From Dehalococcoidia bacterium (GTDB lineage: Bacteria; Chloroflexota; Dehalococcoidia; UBA2979): DNA of 5,726 nucleotides. A model generated the notes under the pieces. The model ran no database searches and was not told the DNA's origin. It saw only the letters and a program-made list of their open reading frames with translations. A program made the translations under genes and the position numbers. The stretch is from assembly GCA_023228765.1 (NCBI GenBank), contig JALOAM010000184.1:1-5726 (forward strand). The letters are read 5' to 3'. This document shows positions 1 to 5,726 of this stretch, one piece after another. Every line of letters begins with the position of its first letter. Position 1 is the stretch's first letter.

Positions 1-392
<392 letters not shown>

Positions 393-402
393 TTGAATCC
401 CA

Positions 403-421
403 GGCACCACGAATGGTGTCC
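403..421 (-). other. Hairpin just upstream of the 16S 5' end
   Basis: On the minus strand the sequence reads GGACACCATTCGTGGTGCC. CACCA pairs with TGGTG around a TTCG loop, and the flanking GG pairs with CC across one bulged A, giving seven pairs. It ends about 11 nt before the mature 16S terminus, inside the pre-rRNA leader. A role in leader folding or processing is inferred from position only. Confidence 0.55.
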
Positions 422-486
422 GGGGTTAGTTCCGCTGTGCGGTATTTACCAACGGTCGAGCACGAAGCACCCAGACATCGCCCATC

Positions 487-500
487 CGCCCCGAAGGACG
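487..500 (-). other. UUCG-tetraloop hairpin in the rRNA leader
   Basis: The minus strand reads CGTCC-TTCG-GGGCG, a five-pair stem (one U-G wobble) closed by a C(UUCG)G tetraloop, one of the most stable RNA loop types. It lies mid-leader, about 115 nt downstream of the inferred rRNA start. No U-tract follows, so it is not an intrinsic terminator. Its role is unknown. Confidence 0.45.
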
Positions 501-620
501 CACGCGCCACGCCTGAATCCACCGTGTGGGTCCCGACCGACGGGGATCCCTTACTTATGGATTCTGTCTGCTATCCAGATGTTAATGTGCGGTGCCGCTC
601 AACGAGCGACGCGAAAAAGA

Positions 621-649
621 ATGCTACGACTTCTGTCTAACCCTGTCAA
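621..649 (-). promoter_or_regulatory. rRNA operon promoter (sigma70-type)
   Basis: The minus strand shows a perfect -35 hexamer TTGACA (644-649), exactly 17 nt of spacer, and a -10 hexamer TAGCAT (621-626, four of six matches to TATAAT). The inferred start is near 613-615, about 220 nt before the 16S. This is the best promoter match in the window and sits where an rRNA promoter is expected, between the tilS stop and the 16S. The region upstream of -35 is GC-rich, so no A-tract UP element is seen. Confidence 0.72.
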
Positions 650-672
650 CCACCGGGCCGAAGGAATCCGAG

Positions 673-686
673 GCCGCCGAGGCGGC
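673..686 (-). terminator. Possible end-of-operon hairpin after tilS (weak)
   Basis: GCCGC-CTCG-GCGGC forms a five-pair all-GC stem, 28-41 nt beyond the tilS stop and just before the rRNA -35 box. No run of T follows on the minus strand, so it does not fit a classical intrinsic terminator. It may pause RNA polymerase or protect the mRNA 3' end, or may be chance in GC-rich DNA. Confidence 0.3.
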
Positions 687-713
687 GATTCGATCTTCCC
701 GTGATCCTTGGGG

Positions 714-1760
714 TCAGTCCCGCCCCCGATGGGTGGCGGCTGAAGTCCGCAGTTCGAGCAGGCTACCCGATGTACGACTACGCGCTAGGGGTAGATCGAC
801 GTTTGCTCCGGATTTCCTCGTACTCGCGTGGATCGCCCGCAGGTGCGGGGCCTCCAGCGGTACTCCGAGCGCCCGCGCCGCCTCCCGGATCACGCGGATC
901 CCGAGGGCTACCGGCAGGCCTCGGAGCTCGCGGCGGGGCAGGCTCAACCGCTCCCCGTCTCGCTCCGCGTGCGCATCGAGCCACTCGAGGGCGATCGCCG
1001 TGAGCGCGTCGTCGTCCTCCCGCTGCGTCGAGGCGAACTCAGCGAGGTGCTCGGAGACCCGCGCGTTCACGCCCCGCAGGGCCGGGAGGACCTCGTGGCG
1101 GACGCGGTTGCGCGTGTAGTCGAGGGTGTCGTTCGTGACGTCACTGCTGGCGTCCAGCCCGAGGGCACCGAGGTAGCCCTCGACCTCGGCACGGGTGACG
1201 CCCAGGAGCGGACGCAGGACGCGCAGGGAGCGCGCTCCTCGGGCCTCGACGGGCCACGGGGCAGCAGCGCGCATCCCGGCGACACCGAGGGCGCCAGCGC
1301 CGCGTGCGAGCCGCAGGAGCACGGTCTCCGCCTGGTCGTCGAGGGTGTGCCCGGTGATGCAGTCCGTCACGCCGGCCTCGCGGCTGGCGCGCGCCAGCCA
1401 GCGGTAGCGCCCCTCGCGGGCGGCGGCCTCGGAGTGGTCGACCGGGCGGCGCGCCGCCCTCCCCGTCAGGAGCGCGACGCCGAGGCGTCCCGCGACGCCG
1501 GCGACGGCCTCAGCATCGCGGGCGGCCTCGGCGGAGGAGCGCAGGCGATGGTCGAAGTGGGCGGCCGTGACGCGCTCGGCGCCGAGTGCGCGCGCGACCG
1601 CGACGAGCATCGCCGTCGAGTCCGCCCCGCCCGAAGCGGCGACGAGCACCCCCTTCCCGTCCTCCGTCGCGCATCCCAGCTCGGCGAGGGCGCGAGCGAC
1701 GCGGCGCTCGAAGGCACCGGTACGGCGGTTGGACGGGAGTGGAGACGGAGGGGCGGCCAC
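714..1760 (-). CDS. tilS: tRNA(Ile)-lysidine synthetase TilS
   Basis: TilS joins lysine to the C34 wobble base of the CAU-anticodon tRNA-Ile using ATP, switching the tRNA from methionine to isoleucine identity and AUG to AUA decoding. It is cytoplasmic and normally essential. The 348-residue product has the family's PP-loop signature SGGADS (residues 43-48), the HFDHRLR motif (68-74), GHTLDDQAET (137-146), RPLL (183-186) and the N-x4-YTRNRVRH block (about 210-222). The C-terminal part is shorter than in E. coli TilS (about 432 residues), as in compact TilS forms. The open frame extends upstream to 1970, but that segment overlaps the preceding gene and is a low-complexity Pro/Arg shadow. The GTG at 1758-1760, 19 nt after the upstream stop, is the best start, although no clear Shine-Dalgarno site precedes it. 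It is probably cotranscribed with the ftsB-like gene. Its stop lies only ~65 nt from the rRNA promoter. Confidence 0.95.
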   Translation of the reverse strand: MAAPPSPLPSNRRTGAFERRVARALAELGCATEDGKGVLVAASGGADSTAMLVAVARALGAERVTAAHFDHRLRSSAEAARDAEAVAGVAGRLGVALLTGRAARRPVDHSEAAAREGRYRWLARASREAGVTDCITGHTLDDQAETVLLRLARGAGALGVAGMRAAAPWPVEARGARSLRVLRPLLGVTRAEVEGYLGALGLDASSDVTNDTLDYTRNRVRHEVLPALRGVNARVSEHLAEFASTQREDDDALTAIALEWLDAHAERDGERLSLPRRELRGLPVALGIRVIREAARALGVPLEAPHLRAIHASTRKSGANVDLPLARSRTSGSLLELRTSAATHRGRD

Positions 1761-1779
1761 GGGGCGCAGCGTAGTCGCG

Positions 1780-2250
1780 CTAGGAGTCGCCTGCCTCGGG
1801 CGGTGCCGTCGGATCCTCGGCGGCGGAATCGGCGCTCGCGGTGCTGTCCTCGGCGCTGGCGTTCGCTCCCAGGGTGGCGGAGGACGGCGTCGCGGCAGCC
1901 TCGGTGTCGAAGAGGGCCTCCCACCAGCGCTCCCCGGGCTGGCGCGCCGGACCGGAGGACTCCGGCGCATCCACCACCACCAGCGTCTCGCCCGGCTTCA
2001 CGAGGCCGAACTGCTGGCGTGCGAACGCCTCGACGTACTCGTCCGATTCGAGGTAGGCCGCGAGTCCTTCGAGTTCGGCGCGCTGCTGGCGGAGCTCCTG
2101 GACCTCCCCGAACAGCGTGCGCTCGTCCGCTCGGAGGCGGTAGGACTGTGCCGCGGTCTGCAGGAAGGCGTAGGCAAACAGCCCCAGCAGCAGGATCGCC
2201 AGGGTCAGCACCATCTGTGCCGGGCCGAAGGTAGGCAAGCGAAAGCGCAC
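1780..2250 (-). CDS. FtsB/DivIC-family septum formation initiator
   Basis: This is a bitopic membrane protein of the bacterial divisome. Members form a coiled-coil complex with FtsL and FtsQ/DivIB that regulates septal peptidoglycan synthesis. The 156-residue product has a short cytoplasmic N-terminus, one transmembrane helix (about residues 13-31), a charged heptad-like coiled coil (about 35-65) and the family motif ESDEYVE followed by ARQQFGLVKPGE (68-88). A tail of ~65 residues follows: first a GERWWEALF patch (106-114), then an Ala/Ser/Glu/Asp/Pro-rich stretch with no recognisable fold. Many FtsB proteins are only ~100 residues, so this tail is an addition. The start is GTG at 2248-2250; an internal ATG at 2212-2214 (residue 13) is the alternative and would barely leave the membrane helix. 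No clear Shine-Dalgarno site is seen for either. It lies 19 nt upstream of tilS, suggesting one operon. Family assignment is strong; whether it is the FtsB or DivIC orthologue is not resolvable. Confidence 0.9.
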   Translation of the reverse strand: MRFRLPTFGPAQMVLTLAILLLGLFAYAFLQTAAQSYRLRADERTLFGEVQELRQQRAELEGLAAYLESDEYVEAFARQQFGLVKPGETLVVVDAPESSGPARQPGERWWEALFDTEAAATPSSATLGANASAEDSTASADSAAEDPTAPPEAGDS

Positions 2251-2272
2251 GACTGGGGATCGTCCGTCTCAG

Positions 2273-2290
2273 GGTCCCTCGGGTGGGACC
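2273..2290 (-). other. Inverted repeat in the 5' leader of the ftsB-like gene
   Basis: GGTCCC-ACCCGA-GGGACC is a perfect six-pair stem with a six-nt loop, 23-40 nt upstream of the GTG start at 2250. It lacks a following T-tract. It could terminate the upstream mutase operon without a U-run, shape the leader of the ftsB-like mRNA, or be an operator. Confidence 0.4.
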
Positions 2291-2306
2291 GGCCCGCCTT
2301 CGGGGC

Positions 2307-2335
2307 ACTCTAGCAGTGCGGTTATGTCAGCACAA
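2307..2335 (-). promoter_or_regulatory. Candidate promoter for ftsB-tilS (weak)
   Basis: The 107-nt gap between the phosphatase-like gene and the ftsB-like gene contains TTGTGC (2330-2335), a 17-nt spacer and TAGAGT (2307-2312) on the minus strand. The -35 matches three of six consensus bases and the -10 four of six. Position is sensible for a separate ftsB-tilS promoter, but the match is weak in GC-rich DNA. Confidence 0.3.
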
Positions 2336-2357
2336 ACGAGCAAGCTGGCCTGGGCGG

Positions 2358-2777
2358 TCAGCGCTCGTCCAGTGGGCGCAGATGGCACCCGTCGTTGATG
2401 CGGTTCACCGTCCACGGCGCGTCCAGGCGCACCTCGACCTCCGCGATCGTGCCCGGATCGAGCGGCAGCCGGTCCTCCGCGACCGGTGCATCGAGGGCGT
2501 ACACCAGCACCTCCCGCACGACGCGGGCGTCCGCGACGAGGGCGATCGTACCCTCGTTCCCCTCCGCGACGCTCTGCACCAGCTCGATCGCGGACGCGCC
2601 GGCCTCCAGACGCCCGTCCGAGGTAGGCACGAGGGTGTGCGGCGCTGCCAGCACGGTCGCCGCATCAGTCATCGCGGGGTGCGCGTACACCTCGGACAGC
2701 GGGGTGGCTGCCAGCGCGGCCGCAAGGGCGTCGGACTGCTCATGCTGCGGTTGCACCACCAGGAGGACCCGCAGCAC
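2358..2777 (-). CDS. Short histidine-phosphatase-fold protein, apparently catalytically dead
   Basis: The 139-residue product resembles the phosphoglycerate-mutase/histidine-phosphatase fold but lacks its chemistry. Active members open with a VRHGE motif carrying the phosphorylated histidine. Here the opening strand LRVLLVV is followed by QPQHEQ, and the usual ~25 residues between the RHG loop and the helix ending in LAATPLSEVY are missing. The SPLxRAxxTA motif appears as AHPAMTDAATVLA without the Arg. The second-histidine strand, normally VSHG, reads LVADARVVREVLVYAL (about residues 82-97). The tail retains the family's PWTVNRINDGCHL-like ending (about 121-133). I infer a pseudoenzyme, perhaps a binding or regulatory protein. 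GTG at 2775-2777 is chosen as the start because it is 4 nt after the meaB stop; the frame upstream overlaps meaB and is low-complexity. The tight spacing implies cotranscription and translational coupling with meaB. Family assignment is by eye and moderately sure; that it is a real gene is more certain. Confidence 0.75.
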   Translation of the reverse strand: MLRVLLVVQPQHEQSDALAAALAATPLSEVYAHPAMTDAATVLAAPHTLVPTSDGRLEAGASAIELVQSVAEGNEGTIALVADARVVREVLVYALDAPVAEDRLPLDPGTIAEVEVRLDAPWTVNRINDGCHLRPLDER

Positions 2778-2781
2778 GCCC

Positions 2782-3759
2782 CTACCGCCCGGCCCACTCG
2801 CGTCGGACGGCCGCCAGCAGCTCCTCGGCGGCGCTCCTCGGGTCGCGCGAGCGGTCCGCCACCACGGAGACCAGGTCGGCCAGCGCACCCGACTGACGGG
2901 CCGCACTGAGCGCCTCCCGGTGGAGGATGGCGCGGGCGATCGCGACGAGCTGCCGCTCCGCGTGGTGCCGGCGCTCTTCCTCGGCGTACTCGGAGCTCTT
3001 GATGAACGCCTGGTGCTTGTCGATGGCATCGATCAGCTCCGGGACGCCCTCGGCGGTGCGCGCCACGGCCTTGAGGATGGGCGGCTTCCACGCGCCGAGG
3101 TCGGCGATGGCGAGGAGGCCGCGGAGTTGCGTGACGGCGGTGTCGGCGCCCGCGAGGTCGGCCTTGTTCACGACCATGATCTGGGCGACCTCCATGAGGC
3201 CGGCCTTCATCGACTGGACATCGTCGCCGCCGCCGGGGTTCGCGACGAGCACGGTGGTCCCGGCCGCGTTCGCGACCTCCACCTCGTCCTGCCCGGCGCC
3301 CACCGTCTCGATGAGGACGACGTCAAACCCGGCCGCATCGAGGAGGTCAGCGACCCCCGTCGCGGACTCGGAGAGCCCGCCCAGGTTGCCCCGGGACGCC
3401 ATCGAACGGAGGAAGACGCCCCCGTCCGCCGTCAGGTCCTGCATGCGGATGCGGTCGCCGAGGATGGCACCGTGCGAGAACGGCGAGGACGGGTCGACGG
3501 CGACGATGCCGACGGTGCGCCCTCGCTTCCGCTGTTCGCGCGCAATCGCGCCGACCAGCGTGGACTTCCCGGCCCCGGCGGAGCCGGTGATACCGACGAC
3601 CTGGGCGTGCCCGGTCCGCGGATACAGCTGCGCGAGGAGCTCCCGCCCGGTGGGCGTGTCCGCCTCGACGTGCGAGATGCCTCGGGAGAGCGCGCGGCGG
3701 TTCCCCTGCAGGATGCCTTCGACGAGTGAATCAGCGCCGACGAACGAAGATGGAGTCAC
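2782..3759 (-). CDS. meaB: Methylmalonyl-CoA mutase-associated GTPase MeaB (ArgK family)
   Basis: MeaB is a SIMIBI-class GTPase that chaperones adenosylcobalamin-dependent mutases. It uses GTP to gate cofactor transfer from the adenosyltransferase and to protect or reactivate the mutase. The 325-residue product is full length (E. coli ArgK is about 331). It shows a Walker A loop GITGSAGAGKST (residues 56-67), the family block VDPSSPFSHGAILGDRIRM (88-106), the switch motif ETVGAGQ (151-157), NPGGGDD (174-180) and the guanine-specificity motif NKAD (198-201). A charged C-terminal helical region (about 250-325) corresponds to the dimerisation arm. The GTG at 3757-3759 follows the upstream mutase-subunit stop by six nt. 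No Shine-Dalgarno site is visible, so translational coupling is likely. Older annotations call this family 'LAO/AO transport system ATPase'; the mutase-subunit neighbour makes the MeaB role the better reading. Confidence 0.96.
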   Translation of the reverse strand: MTPSSFVGADSLVEGILQGNRRALSRGISHVEADTPTGRELLAQLYPRTGHAQVVGITGSAGAGKSTLVGAIAREQRKRGRTVGIVAVDPSSPFSHGAILGDRIRMQDLTADGGVFLRSMASRGNLGGLSESATGVADLLDAAGFDVVLIETVGAGQDEVEVANAAGTTVLVANPGGGDDVQSMKAGLMEVAQIMVVNKADLAGADTAVTQLRGLLAIADLGAWKPPILKAVARTAEGVPELIDAIDKHQAFIKSSEYAEEERRHHAERQLVAIARAILHREALSAARQSGALADLVSVVADRSRDPRSAAEELLAAVRREWAGR

Positions 3760-3765
3760 ACGCGC

Positions 3766-4179
<414 letters not shown>

Positions 4180-4181
4180 GA

Positions 4182-4188
4182 CTCTCCC
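4182..4188 (-). promoter_or_regulatory. Ribosome binding site of the cobalamin-binding subunit
   Basis: GGGAGAG on the minus strand, with GGGAG four nt before the ATG at 4179. It is the clearest Shine-Dalgarno sequence in the window and decides this start over the longer frame. Confidence 0.6.
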
Positions 4189-4189
4189 A

Positions 4190-4214
4190 TTCTGCGCTGG
4201 CGTTCTGCGCTGGC
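4190..4214 (-). repeat. Two-copy tandem 12-nt repeat in the mutase operon leader
   Basis: The unit TTCTGCGCTGGC (plus-strand sense) occurs at 4190-4201 and again at 4203-4214, with a 13-nt period. It abuts the ribosome binding site of the cobalamin-binding subunit. It may be a regulator half-site pair or a simple slippage duplication; nothing in the sequence decides. Confidence 0.6.
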
Positions 4215-4225
4215 CCTCTCGGGCC
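4212..4225 (-). other. GNRA-loop hairpin in the mutase operon leader
   Basis: The minus strand reads GGCCC-GAGA-GGGCC, a five-pair all-GC stem closed by a GAGA (GNRA-type) tetraloop. It is 33-46 nt upstream of the ATG and partly overlaps the tandem repeat. The 108-nt gap from the lipoprotein stop is too short to hold a full cobalamin riboswitch, and I saw no B12-box. Terminator function is unlikely without a U-tract. Confidence 0.4.
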
Positions 4226-4287
4226 GGGGTAGCCGCCTTCAGGTCGGCCCGCACAGTCTGCCGGAGCAGAGCGACTACGCCAAGTCC

Positions 4288-5703
4288 TCAGGGCACCTCC
4301 ACGATGCCGAACACGGCCAGCGAGGCAGCCTGCGCCACGGGCGTACCCCCAACCCGTAGCTCCACGCGTCCGGCTGTCCCCGCGCATTCCGGGCCACTGA
4401 ATCCGAACGGGGGCCCGTACGGCGCGGCATTCCGAGGCGTACCCCAACGGCCTCCCCCGTAGCTGTCACCCGGGAGTTCCTCGTCGCCGCACACGAACGT
4501 GACCGCCCGCGAGCCGTGCCACTGCGACCAGACTGGCAGTTGGTCCACCACACGATCCTCGCCACTCTGGACATCGAGGAGATGCCATTCGAACGACGCG
4601 CTGAGTGCTTCATGCTCGAGCGAGTCACCACCGACCGCTGGCACGCAGCCAGCGCCACGCTCTACCTCGATGAGCGCCGCTCGCACCTCGGGTGATGGAG
4701 CGAACTCCCCGTACAGCAGCTCGGTACCGTCCGGCGCGACCTCGGGGAACCCCAGGAGCGGAGCTCCAGCATCAACCGCAGCCACGACTCGACCATCCCG
4801 GTCGACCAACTCATAGCCGGTTGCTCCCGCGTACCCCGCGAGGCCGCACTCTCGCGACAGACGACCGATGTGCCGCACACGCAGCGCACTCGTCCGTACG
4901 GGAGCCGCGCGGTCCTCCGGGCTGATGCTGACCTCCCCATCGAGTGAAACGGTGCCCGTCCCGCCTAACGACTCCGGGGAATCCGCCAGCGCAAAGCCCA
5001 GCGTCTCGGCATCGAGCCAGGCCGTGGGTTGGGGAGTCACCTCGCCAACGTCGGTCAGGCGCGGATCGTCGCTCGGTAGCTCGAACTCGACTGAGCCCTC
5101 CGTCGAGTCGAGGATCACGAGCCGGCTCCGATCATCGTCGAACACCGTGAGCGCGATGTGCCGGCCGTCAGGCGACGATGTCACCGTCCAGGTGGCCAGG
5201 CGCGGTCCCGTGAGTAACTCTCGGCCATGGCTTCCATCGAGCGCGTACGACCACAGGGAGCGGCCGAACGACACCACGAGCCGATCACCGACGACGAATG
5301 GCGCCACCGAAGATGAGGAGGCGAAGGTCGTCTTCGCCAACTCGATCCCCGCACCAGCATCGAACAGCGTGACCGTCACCTCAGGATCCGACGCGCCGAT
5401 GTTCACGGGTGCGTACACCACTAGCGGCCCGACAGCGTCGGGCGGCAGCCCGTCGACGAGGCCGATGCCCGCGTAGTCCGGCGCTGGCGCCTCGACCGGG
5501 AAGCCCTCAGCTACGCGGGGCGTGGTGCTCGGAGTCGGGGGCGCGGGTTCCTCAACCGGGAGCGTCGAGGTCGGCGAGACGGCGGCCGTAGGAGAGTCCT
5601 CGGGCGCCGGCGGGGCGTCCGAGGTGCAGCCAGCCAGCAGCGCGCCCAGCCCGAGGGCGAACGCAGCGAGGAGGATGGTCGAGCGCCCCATGATGGGGCG
5701 CAT
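4288..5703 (-). CDS. Putative lipoprotein with a beta-propeller-like domain
   Basis: The 471-residue product is predicted to be exported and lipid-anchored on the outer face of the membrane. Residues 1-26 form a signal peptide with a hydrophobic core and lipobox LLAGC, so Cys26 would be the lipidated N-terminus. A Pro/Thr/Ser/Ala-rich tether (about 27-70) follows. The body (about 75-470) is rich in short beta-strands with WD40/TolB-like turns, such as SSPDGRHIAL (176-185) and VAPDGTELLY (322-331), and strand pairs such as RLVILDSTEG (194-203). Four more cysteines (286, 353, 405, 440) could make disulfides outside the cell. The C-terminal segment (about 411-440) is Gly/Pro/aromatic-rich. I recognise no specific family and assign no function. 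ATG at 5701-5703 is used; ATG at 5689-5691 (residue 5) is equally compatible with the signal peptide. Neither has a clear Shine-Dalgarno site, and the start lies in inverted repeats. Confidence 0.85.
   Translation of the reverse strand: MRPIMGRSTILLAAFALGLGALLAGCTSDAPPAPEDSPTAAVSPTSTLPVEEPAPPTPSTTPRVAEGFPVEAPAPDYAGIGLVDGLPPDAVGPLVVYAPVNIGASDPEVTVTLFDAGAGIELAKTTFASSSSVAPFVVGDRLVVSFGRSLWSYALDGSHGRELLTGPRLATWTVTSSPDGRHIALTVFDDDRSRLVILDSTEGSVEFELPSDDPRLTDVGEVTPQPTAWLDAETLGFALADSPESLGGTGTVSLDGEVSISPEDRAAPVRTSALRVRHIGRLSRECGLAGYAGATGYELVDRDGRVVAAVDAGAPLLGFPEVAPDGTELLYGEFAPSPEVRAALIEVERGAGCVPAVGGDSLEHEALSASFEWHLLDVQSGEDRVVDQLPVWSQWHGSRAVTFVCGDEELPGDSYGGGRWGTPRNAAPYGPPFGFSGPECAGTAGRVELRVGGTPVAQAASLAVFGIVEVP
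5683..5701. repeat. 19-bp palindrome overlapping the lipoprotein start codon
   Basis: GCGCCCCAT (5683-5691) and ATGGGGCGC (5693-5701) are perfect 9-bp inverted arms around one central base. The palindrome begins within the ATG at 5701-5703 and contains the alternative in-frame ATG at 5689-5691. In DNA it has the form of a dimer-binding operator. In RNA it could fold as seven GC pairs with a five-nt loop, burying the start. Function is inferred from form and position only. Confidence 0.6.
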
Positions 5704-5704
5704 C

Positions 5705-5725
5705 GTACTCGTCGAAGCTGAGTAC
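5705..5725. repeat. Inverted repeat immediately upstream of the lipoprotein gene
   Basis: GTACTC (5705-5710) and GAGTAC (5720-5725) are perfect six-base inverted arms separated by nine bases. The element ends one base before the ATG and occupies the position where a Shine-Dalgarno site would lie. It could be an operator or a small hairpin. The window ends one base further on, so any promoter is not visible. Confidence 0.5.
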
Positions 5726-5726
5726 T

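Larger units (their letters stand above)
393..614 (-). other. Untranslated rRNA operon leader
   Basis: This is the stretch between the inferred rRNA transcription start (about 613-615) and the mature 16S 5' end. It holds no credible protein gene: open frames here also run through the 16S or are antisense, and none shows a recognisable family. It contains at least two clear hairpins (403-421 and 487-500). A leader of ~220 nt is a usual size for bacterial rRNA operons, where it carries antitermination and RNase III processing signals. I could not find a convincing boxA (TGYTCTTTRA-like) sequence, so the antitermination element, if present, is divergent. The partner strand of the processing stem would lie beyond the 16S 3' end, outside the window. 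Confidence 0.7.

Noticed and set aside
554..585. A second rRNA promoter, TTAACA (580-585) with CATAAG (554-559)
   Set aside because: The 20-nt spacer is too long for sigma70 and the -10 is weak. The TTGACA-17-TAGCAT promoter upstream is much better.
1761..1970. An N-terminal extension of TilS starting at 1970
   Set aside because: The extra ~70 residues overlap the ftsB-like gene out of frame and are Pro/Arg low-complexity. TilS homology begins after the GTG at 1760.
828..2234. Long open frame on the plus strand, 468 codons
   Set aside because: It lies opposite tilS and the ftsB-like gene, both of which carry clear family motifs on the minus strand. Its translation is Arg/Gly/Ala-rich with no recognisable domain, as expected of an antisense shadow in GC-rich DNA.
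2778..3029. An N-terminal extension of the phosphatase-like protein starting at 3029
   Set aside because: It overlaps meaB and is Ser/Arg/Pro-rich with no fold. The GTG at 2777, 4 nt after the meaB stop, is a typical coupled start.
2395..3729. Long plus-strand open frame opposite meaB and the phosphatase-like gene
   Set aside because: The minus strand encodes a full MeaB with all GTPase motifs. The plus-strand translation has no motif and low-complexity composition.
4253..4281. A sigma70-like promoter for the mutase operon, TTGGCG with CAGACT at 17 nt
   Set aside because: Only four of six and three of six matches, which is within chance in a GC-rich gap; not listed as a feature.
4180..4287. 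A cobalamin riboswitch in front of the mutase operon
   Set aside because: The gap is only 108 nt, shorter than the known class, and I found no B12-box-like conserved core.

Overview
The window is GC-rich bacterial chromosome, and every supportable gene lies on the minus strand. The only taxonomic marker is the first ~390 nt of a 16S rRNA at the left edge. Its 5' region (wording such as GGCGTGCCTAATGCATGCAAG, a very short helix 6) most resembles Chloroflexota, possibly a Dehalococcoidia/Tepidiformia-type lineage. That placement is from memory of such sequences, not a search. High GC, frequent GTG starts and weak Shine-Dalgarno sites fit the rest of the window.

Reading right to left, in the direction of transcription: (1) 5703-4288, a lipoprotein with a Pro/Ser/Thr-rich tether and a probable beta-propeller body. 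Two adjacent inverted repeats sit exactly on its start region. (2) 4179-2358, a tight cluster of three genes. These are the cobalamin-binding small subunit of a methylmalonyl-CoA-mutase-type enzyme, its MeaB/ArgK G-protein chaperone, and a short histidine-phosphatase-fold protein that has lost its catalytic residues. (3) 2250-714, an FtsB/DivIC-type division protein followed by tilS (tRNA-Ile lysidine synthetase). (4) 713-393, no protein gene; it holds a possible tilS-end hairpin, a strong sigma70-type rRNA promoter (perfect TTGACA, 17-nt spacer, TAGCAT) and a ~220-nt rRNA leader with hairpins. (5) 392-1, the 5' part of 16S rRNA, running off the window.

The mutase subunit and MeaB form a functional pair: the subunit carries adenosylcobalamin and MeaB gates its loading and protects the enzyme. 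The large catalytic mutase subunit is not in the window, and the gene directly upstream is the lipoprotein, so it must be encoded elsewhere. The ftsB-tilS pair is a housekeeping unit for division and tRNA decoding, and it lies directly upstream of and co-directional with the rRNA operon.

I see no mobile element, CRISPR array, tRNA or phage gene. Most of the window is ordinary. The points most worth a second look are the palindromes on the lipoprotein start codon, the apparent pseudo-phosphatase in the mutase operon, and compensatory changes in a 16S helix.
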